From positions 1 to 8,525 of the forward strand of contig DAOTTD010000023.1 in the NCBI GenBank assembly GCA_034438015.1: DNA of 8,525 nucleotides, written 5' to 3'. The notes beneath the pieces are model-generated. The model made no database searches. It was not told where the DNA came from and saw only the letters and a list, made by a program, of their open reading frames with translations. Numbering within the stretch: the first letter of the stretch is position 1; each line of letters starts with the position of its first letter. Of the stretch, positions 1 through 6,537 are shown piece by piece. The translations under genes were made by a program, and so were the position numbers. This DNA is from JACDAE01 sp034438015. Its GTDB lineage: Bacteria > Chloroflexota > Ktedonobacteria > Ktedonobacterales > Ktedonobacteraceae.

Positions 1-357
1 TCGGAAACACGCTACTTCCATCCTGATGTGATCGTCACCTGTGATCCAGGCGACCGAGGAACCGTTCAAGCCATCCAATCCCCACGTCTTGTTGTTGAAG
101 TCCTTTCCCCAAGCACAGAACTCACCGACAGAACCTGGAAACTCCAAAATTATCGCACACATCCTACGATCGAAGAATACATGCTGGTCGACGCGAAATC
201 GCTCAAAATAGAAATCTACCACAAAGAAAAGAACAAATGGATGTATGACGCATTTGAAAATCACGAAGAAATCACGCTCAACAGCTTAGGAGTGCACTTT
301 CCTCTTCTAGACGCTTACCTCGATGTAGAATTCGAAAATGCGTCAGAGGAACGTTGA
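1..357 (+). CDS. Uma2-family (DUF820) endonuclease, 5'-truncated by window edge
   Basis: The frame is open from base 1 to TGA at 355-357, giving 118 visible codons; Uma2 proteins are usually about 180-200 residues, so roughly the first third lies outside the window. GTG at 28 is internal, because the preceding codons already read as family sequence (YFHPDV). Counting from base 1, the visible PD-(D/E)xK-type core is Asp9 in PDV, Glu33 in VVEVLSPST and Lys47 in the WKLQNY helix, followed by the typical PTIEEYMLVD stretch around residues 57-66. The family is a restriction-endonuclease-like fold that is abundant and often multicopy in cyanobacteria and Chloroflexota; its cellular role is poorly defined. 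The C-terminus looks complete. No partner gene is visible. Confidence is high for the family and low for any specific function. Confidence 0.88.
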   Translation, partial: SETRYFHPDVIVTCDPGDRGTVQAIQSPRLVVEVLSPSTELTDRTWKLQNYRTHPTIEEYMLVDAKSLKIEIYHKEKNKWMYDAFENHEEITLNSLGVHFPLLDAYLDVEFENASEER

Positions 358-926
358 GAGCAAAAACAAGCAGAGACCTGCGTCGATTTGAACCGGGACG
401 TTCTCGACGCTCAGAAGTGAGAGGGAAGAACTCGCTTTGCTGGCCGTCCCACTGGGGGAGTTGCCGATAACCAGACTCCCGTCGGTTCCGTCACGTACAA
501 ATACTGTAATCTAGATCGATCTAGATTACAGTATTTTTGTTTCTTAAGAGAAGAACCTGTGCATCTGCAAAAGCGCGGTAGCATTGCTCTCCTCACTGTT
601 CTTTCTGCTGTCCTTCGGCTTCTCAAGCAATATTGAGCCTCTTCTTCTCTTCCCAAAAATCGCCTTCCTTGTTCCTTCAGAACATTTTTCCCGTCCAAAG
701 ATGGTGAAGTGGCTGATGTTGTCTGCCTGTCACACTGCATAGATTCGGCTCTCTATTTCTCTTCTATATTATGCTCTTATTGTCAATTTTTCTATAAAAA
801 AGATCAAATCATATATATGTTTATCAGAAGATAAAGGGAATGAAGCAGAGGCTGTTTCTTTGAAAAGTTCTGTATTGAGAGAGGGAACTCTCACACTCTT
901 ATGAATTGACGGGCGTCTCCTTCTGT
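358..926. other. Gene-free stretch with palindrome and AT-rich segment
   Basis: I see no convincing gene here on either strand. The minus-strand open frame at 411-740 has no recognisable domain, no good ribosome binding site, and crosses the perfect palindrome at 499-536. About 765-830 is strongly AT-rich. The far end (about 857-926) may hold a C-terminal scrap of the neighbouring IS3 transposase: the minus strand can be read there as AFVEYVNRRRRPS, like the YNRRRRHS motif near the end of IS3 OrfB proteins. Confidence 0.5.
499..536. repeat. Perfect 38-bp palindrome (19-bp arms, no spacer)
   Basis: Bases 499-517 are the exact reverse complement of 518-536, centred on ATCGAT; the first mismatch is 498 against 537. 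A short T run follows (534-538). It lies about 140 bases after the Uma2 stop codon. It could act as a bidirectional transcription terminator, a dyad operator, or be the relic of a transposon end. As RNA it would fold into a long AT-rich hairpin with a tiny loop. Confidence 0.85.
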
Positions 927-1430
927 TCACATACTCCACAAAAGCGGGAGAGGATCACGACGAAGCAGAGCCATCTGGAAAGCCCTGGCTACCATTTCTT
1001 CATTACAGCAGCCCGACATCGACCATCCCACGACTGCCCGTGAATACAGATCCAGGATCACTGCCAGATAGAGCCAGCCTTGTGCTGTAGGAATAGAGGT
1101 GATGTCGGTCACCCATTTTTTTGTTCGGTTCTGTTGCCGTAAAATCCCGCTGGAAGAGATGAGGGGCCACAGGATGGGAAAGGTCTCGGCGAGTGGTAAC
1201 GGCACGATGTCGTTTTCCTTTGGCACACAGCCCTGCCTCACGCATCAGCCGAGCCACGCGCTTACGGGAGATGCTTTTCCCCTGGTCACGCAGCTCGGCG
1301 TGCAGGCGCGGGCTTCCATATCTGCCTTGATGAGCAGTAAAGACCTGCCGCTTTCCGAGACACCGAGGACCTGGCACATGACCACAACGGGAAATCTCTG
1401 CTTCTCTTGTTCGATAAACTGATATTTCAT
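927..1430 (-). pseudogene. IS3-family transposase orfB (DDE integrase), broken
   Basis: Three frames must be joined. It starts at ATG 1430 with MKYQFIEQEKQRFP, a common IS3 OrfB start, and reads well as far as VSESG. About 15-20 residues are then missing and the frame changes to RQVFTAHQGRYGSPRLHAEL, the HTH_21-like region, continuing through RKRVARLMREAGL. The next break is a run of seven T on the plus strand at 1116-1122: one base fewer would join TEPNKK to WVTDITSIPTAQGW, which contains the first catalytic Asp of the DDE core. The frame ends at TGA 927-929 just after RRDPLP, before the expected HSDRGSQY motif, so the second Asp and the Glu are lost. Normal OrfB length is about 270-290 residues. 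It is certainly inactive. Confidence 0.88.
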
Positions 1431-1723
1431 TTGGATTTCCGTGAAAAGTTGCTCACTACTTTTTTTATGATATCACGCTCCTGCTGATTCTCTCTAATTC
1501 GCGTTTGAGACGACGATTTTCTTCTTCGAGCGATGTTTGATGCCCACTCCCTGGAAACGCTTCTGTGCCATGCTGAGCCAGTTCCTTACGCCATTGATGA
1601 ATCGAGGTGAAAGTCAATTCCTAGCTCGCGAGCCACCTGTGTGATCGGCTTGCCACTGGTTTGAGCCAGTCGCACCGCTTCCTCTTTGAATTCTCGTGTG
1701 TAGACTTTTTGGACTTTTGCCAT
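1427..1723 (-). pseudogene. IS3-family orfA (helix-turn-helix), frameshifted
   Basis: ATG at 1723 begins MAKVQKVYTREFKEEAVRLA, the classic OrfA/HTH_Tnp_1 opening, and reads cleanly to VARELGI. A one-base shift then moves the sequence to the frame SIHQWRKELAQHG...EEENRRLKRELERI (the leucine-zipper part). A second shift near LERI leads to ERDIIKKVVSNFSRKSK, ending at TGA 1427-1429, which overlaps the orfB ATG. IS3 elements normally make a fused OrfAB protein by -1 frameshifting; the A-rich AAAAAA stretch within IIKK would be the usual slip site. The two extra breaks upstream show that this copy is dead. The reconstructed length of about 98 residues is normal for OrfA. Confidence 0.85.
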
Positions 1724-1792
1724 GCTGATCCCCTTCCTCTTTGAGAGAGTCTATCTCAGCTTTGGGGACTCTATCAAACCGGGGCAGGGTCA

Positions 1793-2091
1793 ATCTCATC
1801 ACCACCCTTTCTTCCTCCAAGGCCAGTCCAGAGCGTTTGCTGGACCTCAATCGTGGGCATTGGAGCATCGAAAATCGCTCCCATTATGTGCGCGATGTCA
1901 CCTTCAAGGAAGACCGTTCCCGCTTGCGGACCGGCAACGCCCCACAGGTTATGGCCGCCCGTCGCAATCTCGCCATCACCCTGATCCATCGCTTCGGCTC
2001 CTCCCAAATCGCGGCGACCAGACGCCATTTCTCCTCCTGCCCACACGAAGCTTTTGCTCTTCTCTCTTCTTCGAAAGGAGGCCAGCAATAA
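1793..2091 (+). pseudogene. ISAs1-family transposase, C-terminal fragment
   Basis: About 98 residues in one uninterrupted frame end at TAA 2089-2091. The segment ASPERLLDLNRGHWSIENR followed by HYVRDVTFKEDRSRLRTGNA and PQVMAARRNLAITLIHR is the highly conserved C-terminal signature of ISAs1 transposases, including the catalytic Glu of the HWxIENxxHYVRD block. The complete protein is usually about 370-440 residues, so the N-terminal DDE aspartates are missing. An open frame extends leftward to 1741, but those codons come from the IS3 end and are not part of this gene. No promoter or ribosome binding site belongs to the fragment, so it is a relic. Confidence 0.87.
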
Positions 2092-2104
2092 TTCACAGAC
2101 CCTG
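1793..2104 (+). mobile_element. Right-hand remnant of an ISAs1-family element
   Basis: This is the 3' part of an ISAs1-type element, cut at 1792/1793 by the IS3 element lying on the other strand. The probable right terminus is CCCTG at 2100-2104, nine bases after the transposase stop, matching the CAGGG-type ends I associate with this family. The matching left half is not in the window, so the IS3 insertion was followed by a deletion or rearrangement. Confidence 0.6.
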
Positions 2105-2351
2105 ACAGAGTATGGGTTAGCACTATACAAATCTAACTTTTGATGGTATATTTTTTTAGAGAGTCTTTGCTTCACCCCACTTAGAGTGTATTGATGTGTT
2201 TTGATTAGCATCCGTAAATGATCCTTCTTGTAGTGAATCTTCGAAGCGCGTCCTCCAAATCCTATTATTTGCTCATGCTTATGTCATGATATGATTGCCA
2301 TCGCTAACTTTCAGTATGAAAGGCAAGTTATTTTCGCCGATGTCCTTTCTG

Positions 2352-2421
2352 CATGCAACTTTAATCGCTAGTGAGTGCTGGGCAGTTCCTGGTCATTATC
2401 ACAAGCGATTAAAGTTGCATG
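2352..2421. repeat. 18-bp perfect inverted repeat with 34-base spacer
   Basis: Arm 2352-2369 (CATGCAACTTTAATCGCT) is the exact reverse complement of 2404-2421. The spacer 2370-2403 shows no further pairing that I can see. It ends about 190 bases before the amidohydrolase start. It may be the terminal repeats of a very small non-autonomous element, a paired operator site, or a leader hairpin; there is no T run after it, so a simple terminator is less likely. Confidence 0.8.
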
Positions 2422-2595
2422 AGTAACGAATCGACCGTTTCTTACCGTTAAGCCGATCCAGTTGGAAAGGAAGCCACAAACCACCAGCAACAGGTGACTT
2501 ACATTCATGACTAGCAAATCATTCAACCAGCTAAAGGGTAATGGCAGGGGCATGAGGGGAGAGTATTGGCTATTCTTTCTTCATCGCAACCAAGT

Positions 2596-2602
2596 GAAAG
2601 GA
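2596..2602 (+). promoter_or_regulatory. Ribosome binding site of the amidohydrolase gene
   Basis: GAAAGGA lies seven bases before ATG 2610 and supports that start. Confidence 0.6.
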
Positions 2603-2609
2603 TCGATCA

Positions 2610-3689
2610 ATGAAGAACGGAACGTTTGTACTCGATGCACACACCGGGTTCTGGGATGCCAGCAAGGAAAACTGCAAGAACCGCTTTGGCGAAGCCTTCA
2701 TCGAAACCTTCTATGCGTTCCACAATGGCTGGAATCCAGCCGGTACCACGAAATGGACGATGGACTACGAAAAACAGTTCCGCAAGGTTGACCCTGACTG
2801 GTATCTTGAAGAGATGTTTATCAAGGGCGACGCTGATATGACCATTCTCTCCACCCAGGTCCTCATGGATTTTTACCACACGGGATTCACAAATGCCGAC
2901 CGCAATGCCCAGATGCGTGCCCGCGCTCCCGAGCGCATCATCTCCTTAGGGGGAGTTGACCCCCGCATGCCCAATGCGGTCCAAGAGATAGAACGGCAAA
3001 TCAAAGAGTGTGGCGTGCTTGGCTTCAAATGGTATACCGCTGAGTGGCGCGGCCAGTCGCGCGGATGGAGCGCAAACGATCCCATGGTCTTCCCTCTCTA
3101 CGAGAAGTGTATCGAGCTAGGCGTGAAGCACATGCACTTCCACAAAGGTCCTGCTGTCGAGCCGCTCTCCCTCTCCAAGTTTGATGTTCGAGACATTGAC
3201 GAGCCGGCCTGGCTGTACCCCGAACTGAACTTCATTGTCGATCACGTGGGCTTACCGCGCCTCGACGATTTCTGCTGGCTTGCGACACGCTGCCCCAATG
3301 TGTACGGCTCGCTGGCGGTAGCAAACATGTTTGTCCACAACAATCCCCGCCACTTTGCCGAAATCATGGCCAATCTGCTCTTCTGGCTCGGACCCGACCG
3401 GATCATCTGGGGGACCGACTTCCCCATCTGGTATCCGCACTGGCTCCTCGATGATTTTATGGCCTTCCAGTTGCCAGAGGACCTCAAAGCCGAATATAGA
3501 GTGGATCTCACCGATGAGATCAAGCAGAAGATCATCGGCGGCAATATTGCCCGAATCTACGGCATTGATATCGAGAGCAAGCTAAAGTCTTTGGAAAACG
3601 ACGAGATCGCTCAGCGTAAACGCGCTTATGCTGCTTCCCAGCCAGCCCAGGCGACAGATACAGGAGTAACAGGGACGGTGTCACGATGA
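2610..3689 (+). CDS. Amidohydrolase-2 family protein of the monooxygenase-accessory type
   Basis: This 359-residue TIM-barrel metal-dependent hydrolase (Amidohydro_2, the ACMSD-like group) has no signal peptide, so it is cytoplasmic. It resembles the amidohydrolase found beside propane/alkane di-iron monooxygenase genes, whose substrate is unknown. Visible landmarks are DAHTGFWD at 9-16, GFKWYTAEWRGQSRGW at 138-153, HMHFHKGP at 174-181, FIVDHVGLPRLDDFCW at 208-223, WGTDFP at 267-272 and GNIARIYG at 311-318. Likely metal or catalytic residues are His11, His178, His212 and Asp270. The second His of the N-terminal HxH motif is replaced by Gly13, which is unusual and may change metal binding. The last 30-40 residues (Ala/Gln-rich) look like a disordered tail. 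It is first in the operon, and its TGA overlaps the next ATG. The family call is sure; the reaction is not. Confidence 0.9.
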   Translation: MKNGTFVLDAHTGFWDASKENCKNRFGEAFIETFYAFHNGWNPAGTTKWTMDYEKQFRKVDPDWYLEEMFIKGDADMTILSTQVLMDFYHTGFTNADRNAQMRARAPERIISLGGVDPRMPNAVQEIERQIKECGVLGFKWYTAEWRGQSRGWSANDPMVFPLYEKCIELGVKHMHFHKGPAVEPLSLSKFDVRDIDEPAWLYPELNFIVDHVGLPRLDDFCWLATRCPNVYGSLAVANMFVHNNPRHFAEIMANLLFWLGPDRIIWGTDFPIWYPHWLLDDFMAFQLPEDLKAEYRVDLTDEIKQKIIGGNIARIYGIDIESKLKSLENDEIAQRKRAYAASQPAQATDTGVTGTVSR

Positions 3690-3985
3690 CGATCGATATT
3701 GAAGCAGTTCGAGCAGCAGCAGGATCGACGCGTGACCCCGAAATCCGACGTTCTCTCAGAGAACTCGGCCTGCTGGATGAGGTAAAGATTGAGGGCAGTC
3801 AAGTGACAGTACAGTTTCACCTGACTAGCCCCCTCTGCCCCTCTAAATTCGCGACCAGCATCGGAAAAGAAATTCGCAAACGCGTTGAAGCCGTTCCCGG
3901 TGTGACGTCGTGTGAGGTAGTGCTGCGCGATCATTTCCTACAAACGAAAATTCAAGAGATGATCAATGCCAGGGGCCGCCAATGA
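3686..3985 (+). CDS. MIP18/DUF59 metal-sulfur cluster assembly factor
   Basis: This 99-residue protein is a single MIP18-family (FeS_assembly_P, PF01883) domain, normal in length. It shows DPEI at 17-20, LGLLDEVKIEG at 28-37, the loop TSPLCPSKF at 47-55 with the conserved Cys51 of the TxPxCP motif, and PGVTSCEVVL at 71-80. Relatives (SufT, PaaD, the CIA2 group) help mature iron-sulfur or di-iron proteins. The version beside alkane monooxygenases is thought to assist metal loading of the oxygenase, but that is inference here since no oxygenase is in the window. The start ATG overlaps the amidohydrolase stop, and its own stop overlaps the next start, both as ATGA, indicating translational coupling. 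An AGGGA at about 3670 is a poor ribosome binding site, consistent with coupling. Confidence 0.9.
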   Translation: MTIDIEAVRAAAGSTRDPEIRRSLRELGLLDEVKIEGSQVTVQFHLTSPLCPSKFATSIGKEIRKRVEAVPGVTSCEVVLRDHFLQTKIQEMINARGRQ

Positions 3986-4848
3986 ATGCGACACGGATTC
4001 TTGCAGGCCGACGGGAAGGCGAACTCCTCACCTTCCCATCGGTTCGCCGCATGGCAGACATCCTTTCAGTGCGCTGCCGCGAACCGTCATGGGTGCGTAC
4101 CTCCGTCGCGAGTCTGGAGCGTTTCCGCGCCATGACGGGTCATAGTGATCTTGAGATGCTTCTGACACAAGCAATGGCTGGCCCTGCCGTGGCTGAGCAG
4201 GCTCTCGCGTCCTTTGCGTCCGTGCTCTCTCGCTATAGCGAAGATCAGATCTCCGCCCTCGCCATGGGGATAAAGATCTGGTTTCGCTTGAACGGCGTGG
4301 ACGTCCCCTGGCGGCCATTACCGGGCGTCTCTTCTGCTCCGGTATTATCCACAGCGGATCAGCAGGGCACGGAACGCGTGATTCTGTTGGCCTTGATTGG
4401 AAGTGGCCTACGGCTCGCGGAGTTGCTGCGCCTCCATATCGGTGATGTCGGCTCGCTGGATGCCCAGGGGCGTCTCATTCCAGATATTGAGGCAGACCCG
4501 CTGGCAGTACAATATATACCCCGTCGGGGCAAACAGGAAGAACGCATCACCTTTTTCACTTACTCCACTCGACAAGCTCTGCTCACATCATTGCTGCAAG
4601 GAACGCGTGAGCGAGACTCCACGCACCCTATCGACCTCAACGCGCCGCTCATTACGCAACGCAATGGCTCAAAAGCTACACAAGCAAGCGTAGCCAAAGC
4701 CAGGCAAAGAAGCAAGTCTTTGATTCGTGCATGTAGTGATACCAATGTCTCCCTATGTCGTGCCACCGGCGATTTTTTCCGCGAGTGGGGTTTACCCGGT
4801 TCTCGTTTTGTCGGACCAGAAGAACTACCTATGGAGGAGTACATATGA
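3982..4848 (+). CDS. Tyrosine recombinase/integrase-fold protein, probably not a normal recombinase
   Basis: This 288-residue protein has two parts. Residues 35-110 (SWVRTSVASLERFRAMTG ... IKIWFRLNGVDVPW) look like the helical core-binding domain of phage-integrase/XerC-like enzymes. Residues 129-288 look like the catalytic domain: LALIGSGLRLAELLRLHIGDV holds the first catalytic Arg (Arg144), and RRGKQEERITFFT is the beta-hairpin with Lys184. The C-terminal box is degenerate. SLCR (257-260) stands where HxxR should be, keeping Arg260 but losing His; no GH motif is visible; Tyr287 is the second-last residue, a possible but unproven nucleophile. AGGGG at 3971-3975 suits the ATG at 3982. Both ends overlap neighbouring genes by ATGA, so it is an operon member, not an insertion with its own signals. 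A regulatory or DNA-binding role is possible; function is unknown. Confidence 0.75.
   Translation: MNATRILAGRREGELLTFPSVRRMADILSVRCREPSWVRTSVASLERFRAMTGHSDLEMLLTQAMAGPAVAEQALASFASVLSRYSEDQISALAMGIKIWFRLNGVDVPWRPLPGVSSAPVLSTADQQGTERVILLALIGSGLRLAELLRLHIGDVGSLDAQGRLIPDIEADPLAVQYIPRRGKQEERITFFTYSTRQALLTSLLQGTRERDSTHPIDLNAPLITQRNGSKATQASVAKARQRSKSLIRACSDTNVSLCRATGDFFREWGLPGSRFVGPEELPMEEYI
4833..4839 (+). promoter_or_regulatory. Strong ribosome binding site fixing the dehydrogenase start
   Basis: GGAGGAG lies five bases before ATG 4845, inside the end of the integrase-fold gene. It favours 4845 over an in-frame upstream ATG at 4755, whose extra 30 residues look unlike any dehydrogenase N-terminus. 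Confidence 0.8.
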
Positions 4849-5870
4849 AAGCAGTACGTTTGCACCGATATGAAGAACATCCCGTGGTCGAAGAGGTTGC
4901 CGAGCCAAAGATGAGCGGTCCATACGATGTCATTGTTCGGATTGGAGGCGCTGGCCTCTGCCGCACCGATCTACATATTATCGAGGGGCAGTGGAAGGAG
5001 AGATCTGGCGTTACGCTCCCTTACACCCTAGGTCATGAGAATGCTGGCTGGGTCCAGGAGATTGGGTCAGCAGTTAGCAATGTGGCCGTTGGAGATACAG
5101 TCATCGTCCACCCTCTGATCACCTGTGGACTTTGCCGCGCTTGTCGAGCAGGCGATGATGTGCATTGCACCAACTCGGCTTTTCCTGGTATCTCCATCGA
5201 TGGCGGCATGGCCAACTTTCTGAAGACGACTGCGCGTGCTGTCGTCAAACTGGATCCTAGCCTTGCTCCCAAAGATATTGCGGCGCTGGCTGATGCGGGC
5301 CTGACAGCATACCATGCCGTCAAGAAGGCAGTGGCCATCCTGTATCCGGGGACGAAAGCGGTAGTGATCGGTGCCGGTGGTCTGGGCCATATAGGTATCC
5401 AGTGCCTCAAGGCATTGACCCCTGCCGAAATTATCGTCGTTGATCGCTCCCCCGAGGCGCTTGAATTGACACGAAGCTGGGGTGCTGATCATACAGTCCT
5501 TGTTGATGGGAGCCAGATTGCAAAGGTCAAAGACATCACTGGTGGGCAAGGGGCCGAGGCAGTGATTGACTTTGTCGGCGAGGGGGGCGCTATCGAGGAC
5601 GGGGTTGCCATGCTGCGCCGTGCTGGTAGCTACTACGTGATCGGCTATGGTGGCAAGCTCAATGTTCCCACGATCGATATTATCTCAACCGAGATTAACT
5701 TTATCGGCAACCTTGTTGGAACGTACAATGACCTGGCAGAGCTGATGATCCTGACAGCACAGGGCAAAGTGGAACTGCACACAGCGATGTATCCTCTTGA
5801 TGCCGCGAACGACGCCATCCATGCTTTGGACAGTGGCAAGCTGCGTGGGCGAGGCATTCTCATCCCTTGA
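4845..5870 (+). CDS. Zinc-dependent NAD alcohol dehydrogenase (medium-chain, probable secondary alcohol)
   Basis: This 341-residue medium-chain dehydrogenase has the normal family length. Catalytic-zinc residues are Cys39, His64, Glu65 (GHENAG) and Asp150 (ADAGLTAYHA); structural zinc is bound by Cys94, Cys97, Cys100 and Cys108. The Rossmann motif GAGGLGHIG sits at 176-184, and Asp200 at the end of the second strand points to NAD rather than NADP. Enzymes of this kind beside propane monooxygenases (Adh1) oxidise 2-propanol to acetone; the exact substrate here is inferred. The start overlaps the previous stop as ATGA. It closes the operon: canonical loci continue with a GroEL-like chaperonin gene, which is absent. 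All key residues are intact and the protein should be active. Confidence 0.93.
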   Translation: MKAVRLHRYEEHPVVEEVAEPKMSGPYDVIVRIGGAGLCRTDLHIIEGQWKERSGVTLPYTLGHENAGWVQEIGSAVSNVAVGDTVIVHPLITCGLCRACRAGDDVHCTNSAFPGISIDGGMANFLKTTARAVVKLDPSLAPKDIAALADAGLTAYHAVKKAVAILYPGTKAVVIGAGGLGHIGIQCLKALTPAEIIVVDRSPEALELTRSWGADHTVLVDGSQIAKVKDITGGQGAEAVIDFVGEGGAIEDGVAMLRRAGSYYVIGYGGKLNVPTIDIISTEINFIGNLVGTYNDLAELMILTAQGKVELHTAMYPLDAANDAIHALDSGKLRGRGILIP

Positions 5871-6212
5871 TGGGGAAAATGAAAGCAGCACCTGGTTAAT
5901 TGTGTCAGGTGTTACTCTCTGAAACTCTACTCCAGGGGTAGGTATAGATTAGGACGAGATAATTTCCATCGTCCAGAAGTATGATGTTCAAGCCCTGAAA
6001 ACAGAGACATTCCAGTAAGGTGAGAGAAAGTACAGGATCAAGCCAGGCCTTTCTTCACATCGTTCCTGGGAGCTTCTCCTTAGTTCGCTTGCTGATTAAG
6101 AGGACAGTACGGTGCAACTGTGGCTAGGGCAGCAATCATAAGATGAGGGGAGGTAGCGATTAGGGCATTCAGTGTAAGCCTATCTACGAGGGAACAACGT
6201 GAGTAGTCGCTT
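5871..6212. other. Intergenic region after the operon
   Basis: I see no gene or RNA gene here. A short hairpin with arms CACCTG (5889-5894) and CAGGTG (5906-5911) follows the dehydrogenase stop by about 20 bases, but it is short and lacks a T run, so it is a weak terminator candidate. No trace of the expected chaperonin gene can be read. Confidence 0.45.
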
Positions 6213-6440
6213 CTACTGTTTGTTATTTAATTCGCCAATTCTCACTGGGCGTGGATGACATTGATGACACATGCTATAGAGCCCAGACAGGTAACGCAAA
6301 GTACACCCACATTGCTTACACGATGCGCTAAGCTCTATGCCCAATTCAGCCGCTAGCGCTTCAGGGGTATCGTGTTTACGATTGGTTGGAATAAGGTCTC
6401 TCTCAAATGCAGCACCAAAGCGATTGACATCTTTCTCCAA
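6213..6440 (-). pseudogene. Orphan zinc-ribbon tail of a primase-like protein (second copy)
   Basis: This 75-codon frame could start only at a TTG (6440), two codons after an in-frame TAG, and has no clear ribosome binding site, so it looks like the surviving 3' end of a longer gene. Its core, HDTPEALAAELGIELSASC then KQCGCTLRY and MCHQCHPRP, closely matches the C-terminal part of the larger remnant at 6857-8238 (HDTPEALAAEIGAEIGDLC, HKCGCTLYY, ICHQCLPRP). The pairs CxxCGC and CHQC form a four-cysteine zinc ribbon. The last residues differ, and it lacks the DEQWKRLRALFP tail seen in the other copy. A functional small zinc-binding protein cannot be excluded. Confidence 0.6.
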
Positions 6441-6524
6441 GTTCTAGCTTCCATATTTCACCCCCTCGAAAAGAATATCTGGAGAGTCTGTATGTCACCG
6501 CTGTCCTGAGGAGAAGCAAGAATA

Positions 6525-6531
6525 AAGGGGA
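6525..6531 (+). promoter_or_regulatory. Ribosome binding site of the coiled-coil gene
   Basis: AAGGGGA lies six bases before ATG 6538. Confidence 0.6.
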
Positions 6532-6537
6532 ACGAAT

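Larger units (their letters stand above)
927..1792 (-). mobile_element. Degenerate IS3-family insertion sequence (IS150-like)
   Basis: The minus strand carries decayed orfA and orfB in the overlapping IS3 arrangement, where the orfA stop and orfB start share ATGA. The orfA-side end appears to be at 1792, where the minus strand begins TGACCCTGCCCC, a plausible IS3-type terminus starting with TG, and where ISAs1 coding sequence starts immediately outside. The other end is not recognised; orfB breaks off around 927, with possible scraps to about 857. No target-site duplication can be assigned. With at least four frame breaks and a missing catalytic region, it cannot move on its own. Confidence 0.8.
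2105..2609. other. Intergenic region upstream of the accessory operon
   Basis: No gene is supported here. The region must contain the promoter of the 2610-5870 operon unless transcription reads in from the IS debris. I see no strong sigma-70 or -24/-12 match; TTGCTC at 2269-2274 with TATGAT at 2290-2295 has only a 15-base spacer and is weak. The most conspicuous object is the inverted repeat at 2352-2421. A minus-strand open frame at 2368-2553 (hydrophobic, ending in the repeat) has no recognised family; it might be the tail of another unidentified transposase. Confidence 0.45.

Noticed and set aside
411..740. Minus-strand 109-residue open frame
   Set aside because: No recognised domain, no ribosome binding site, and it runs across the perfect palindrome; composition looks random.
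2368..2553. Minus-strand 61-residue hydrophobic open frame
   Set aside because: It ends in the inverted repeat and has no recognised family; possibly the tail of an unknown element but not supportable as a gene.
4755..4844. Upstream ATG extending the alcohol dehydrogenase by 30 residues
   Set aside because: The extension lies within the integrase-fold gene and is not dehydrogenase-like; the strong GGAGGAG and ATGA overlap support 4845.
5889..5911. Hairpin after the alcohol dehydrogenase as a rho-independent terminator
   Set aside because: Only six paired bases, an 11-base loop and no T run.
6424..6450. TTGACA followed by TAGCTT as a promoter for the coiled-coil gene
   Set aside because: The spacer is 15 bases and the -10 match is poor; chance occurrence is likely.
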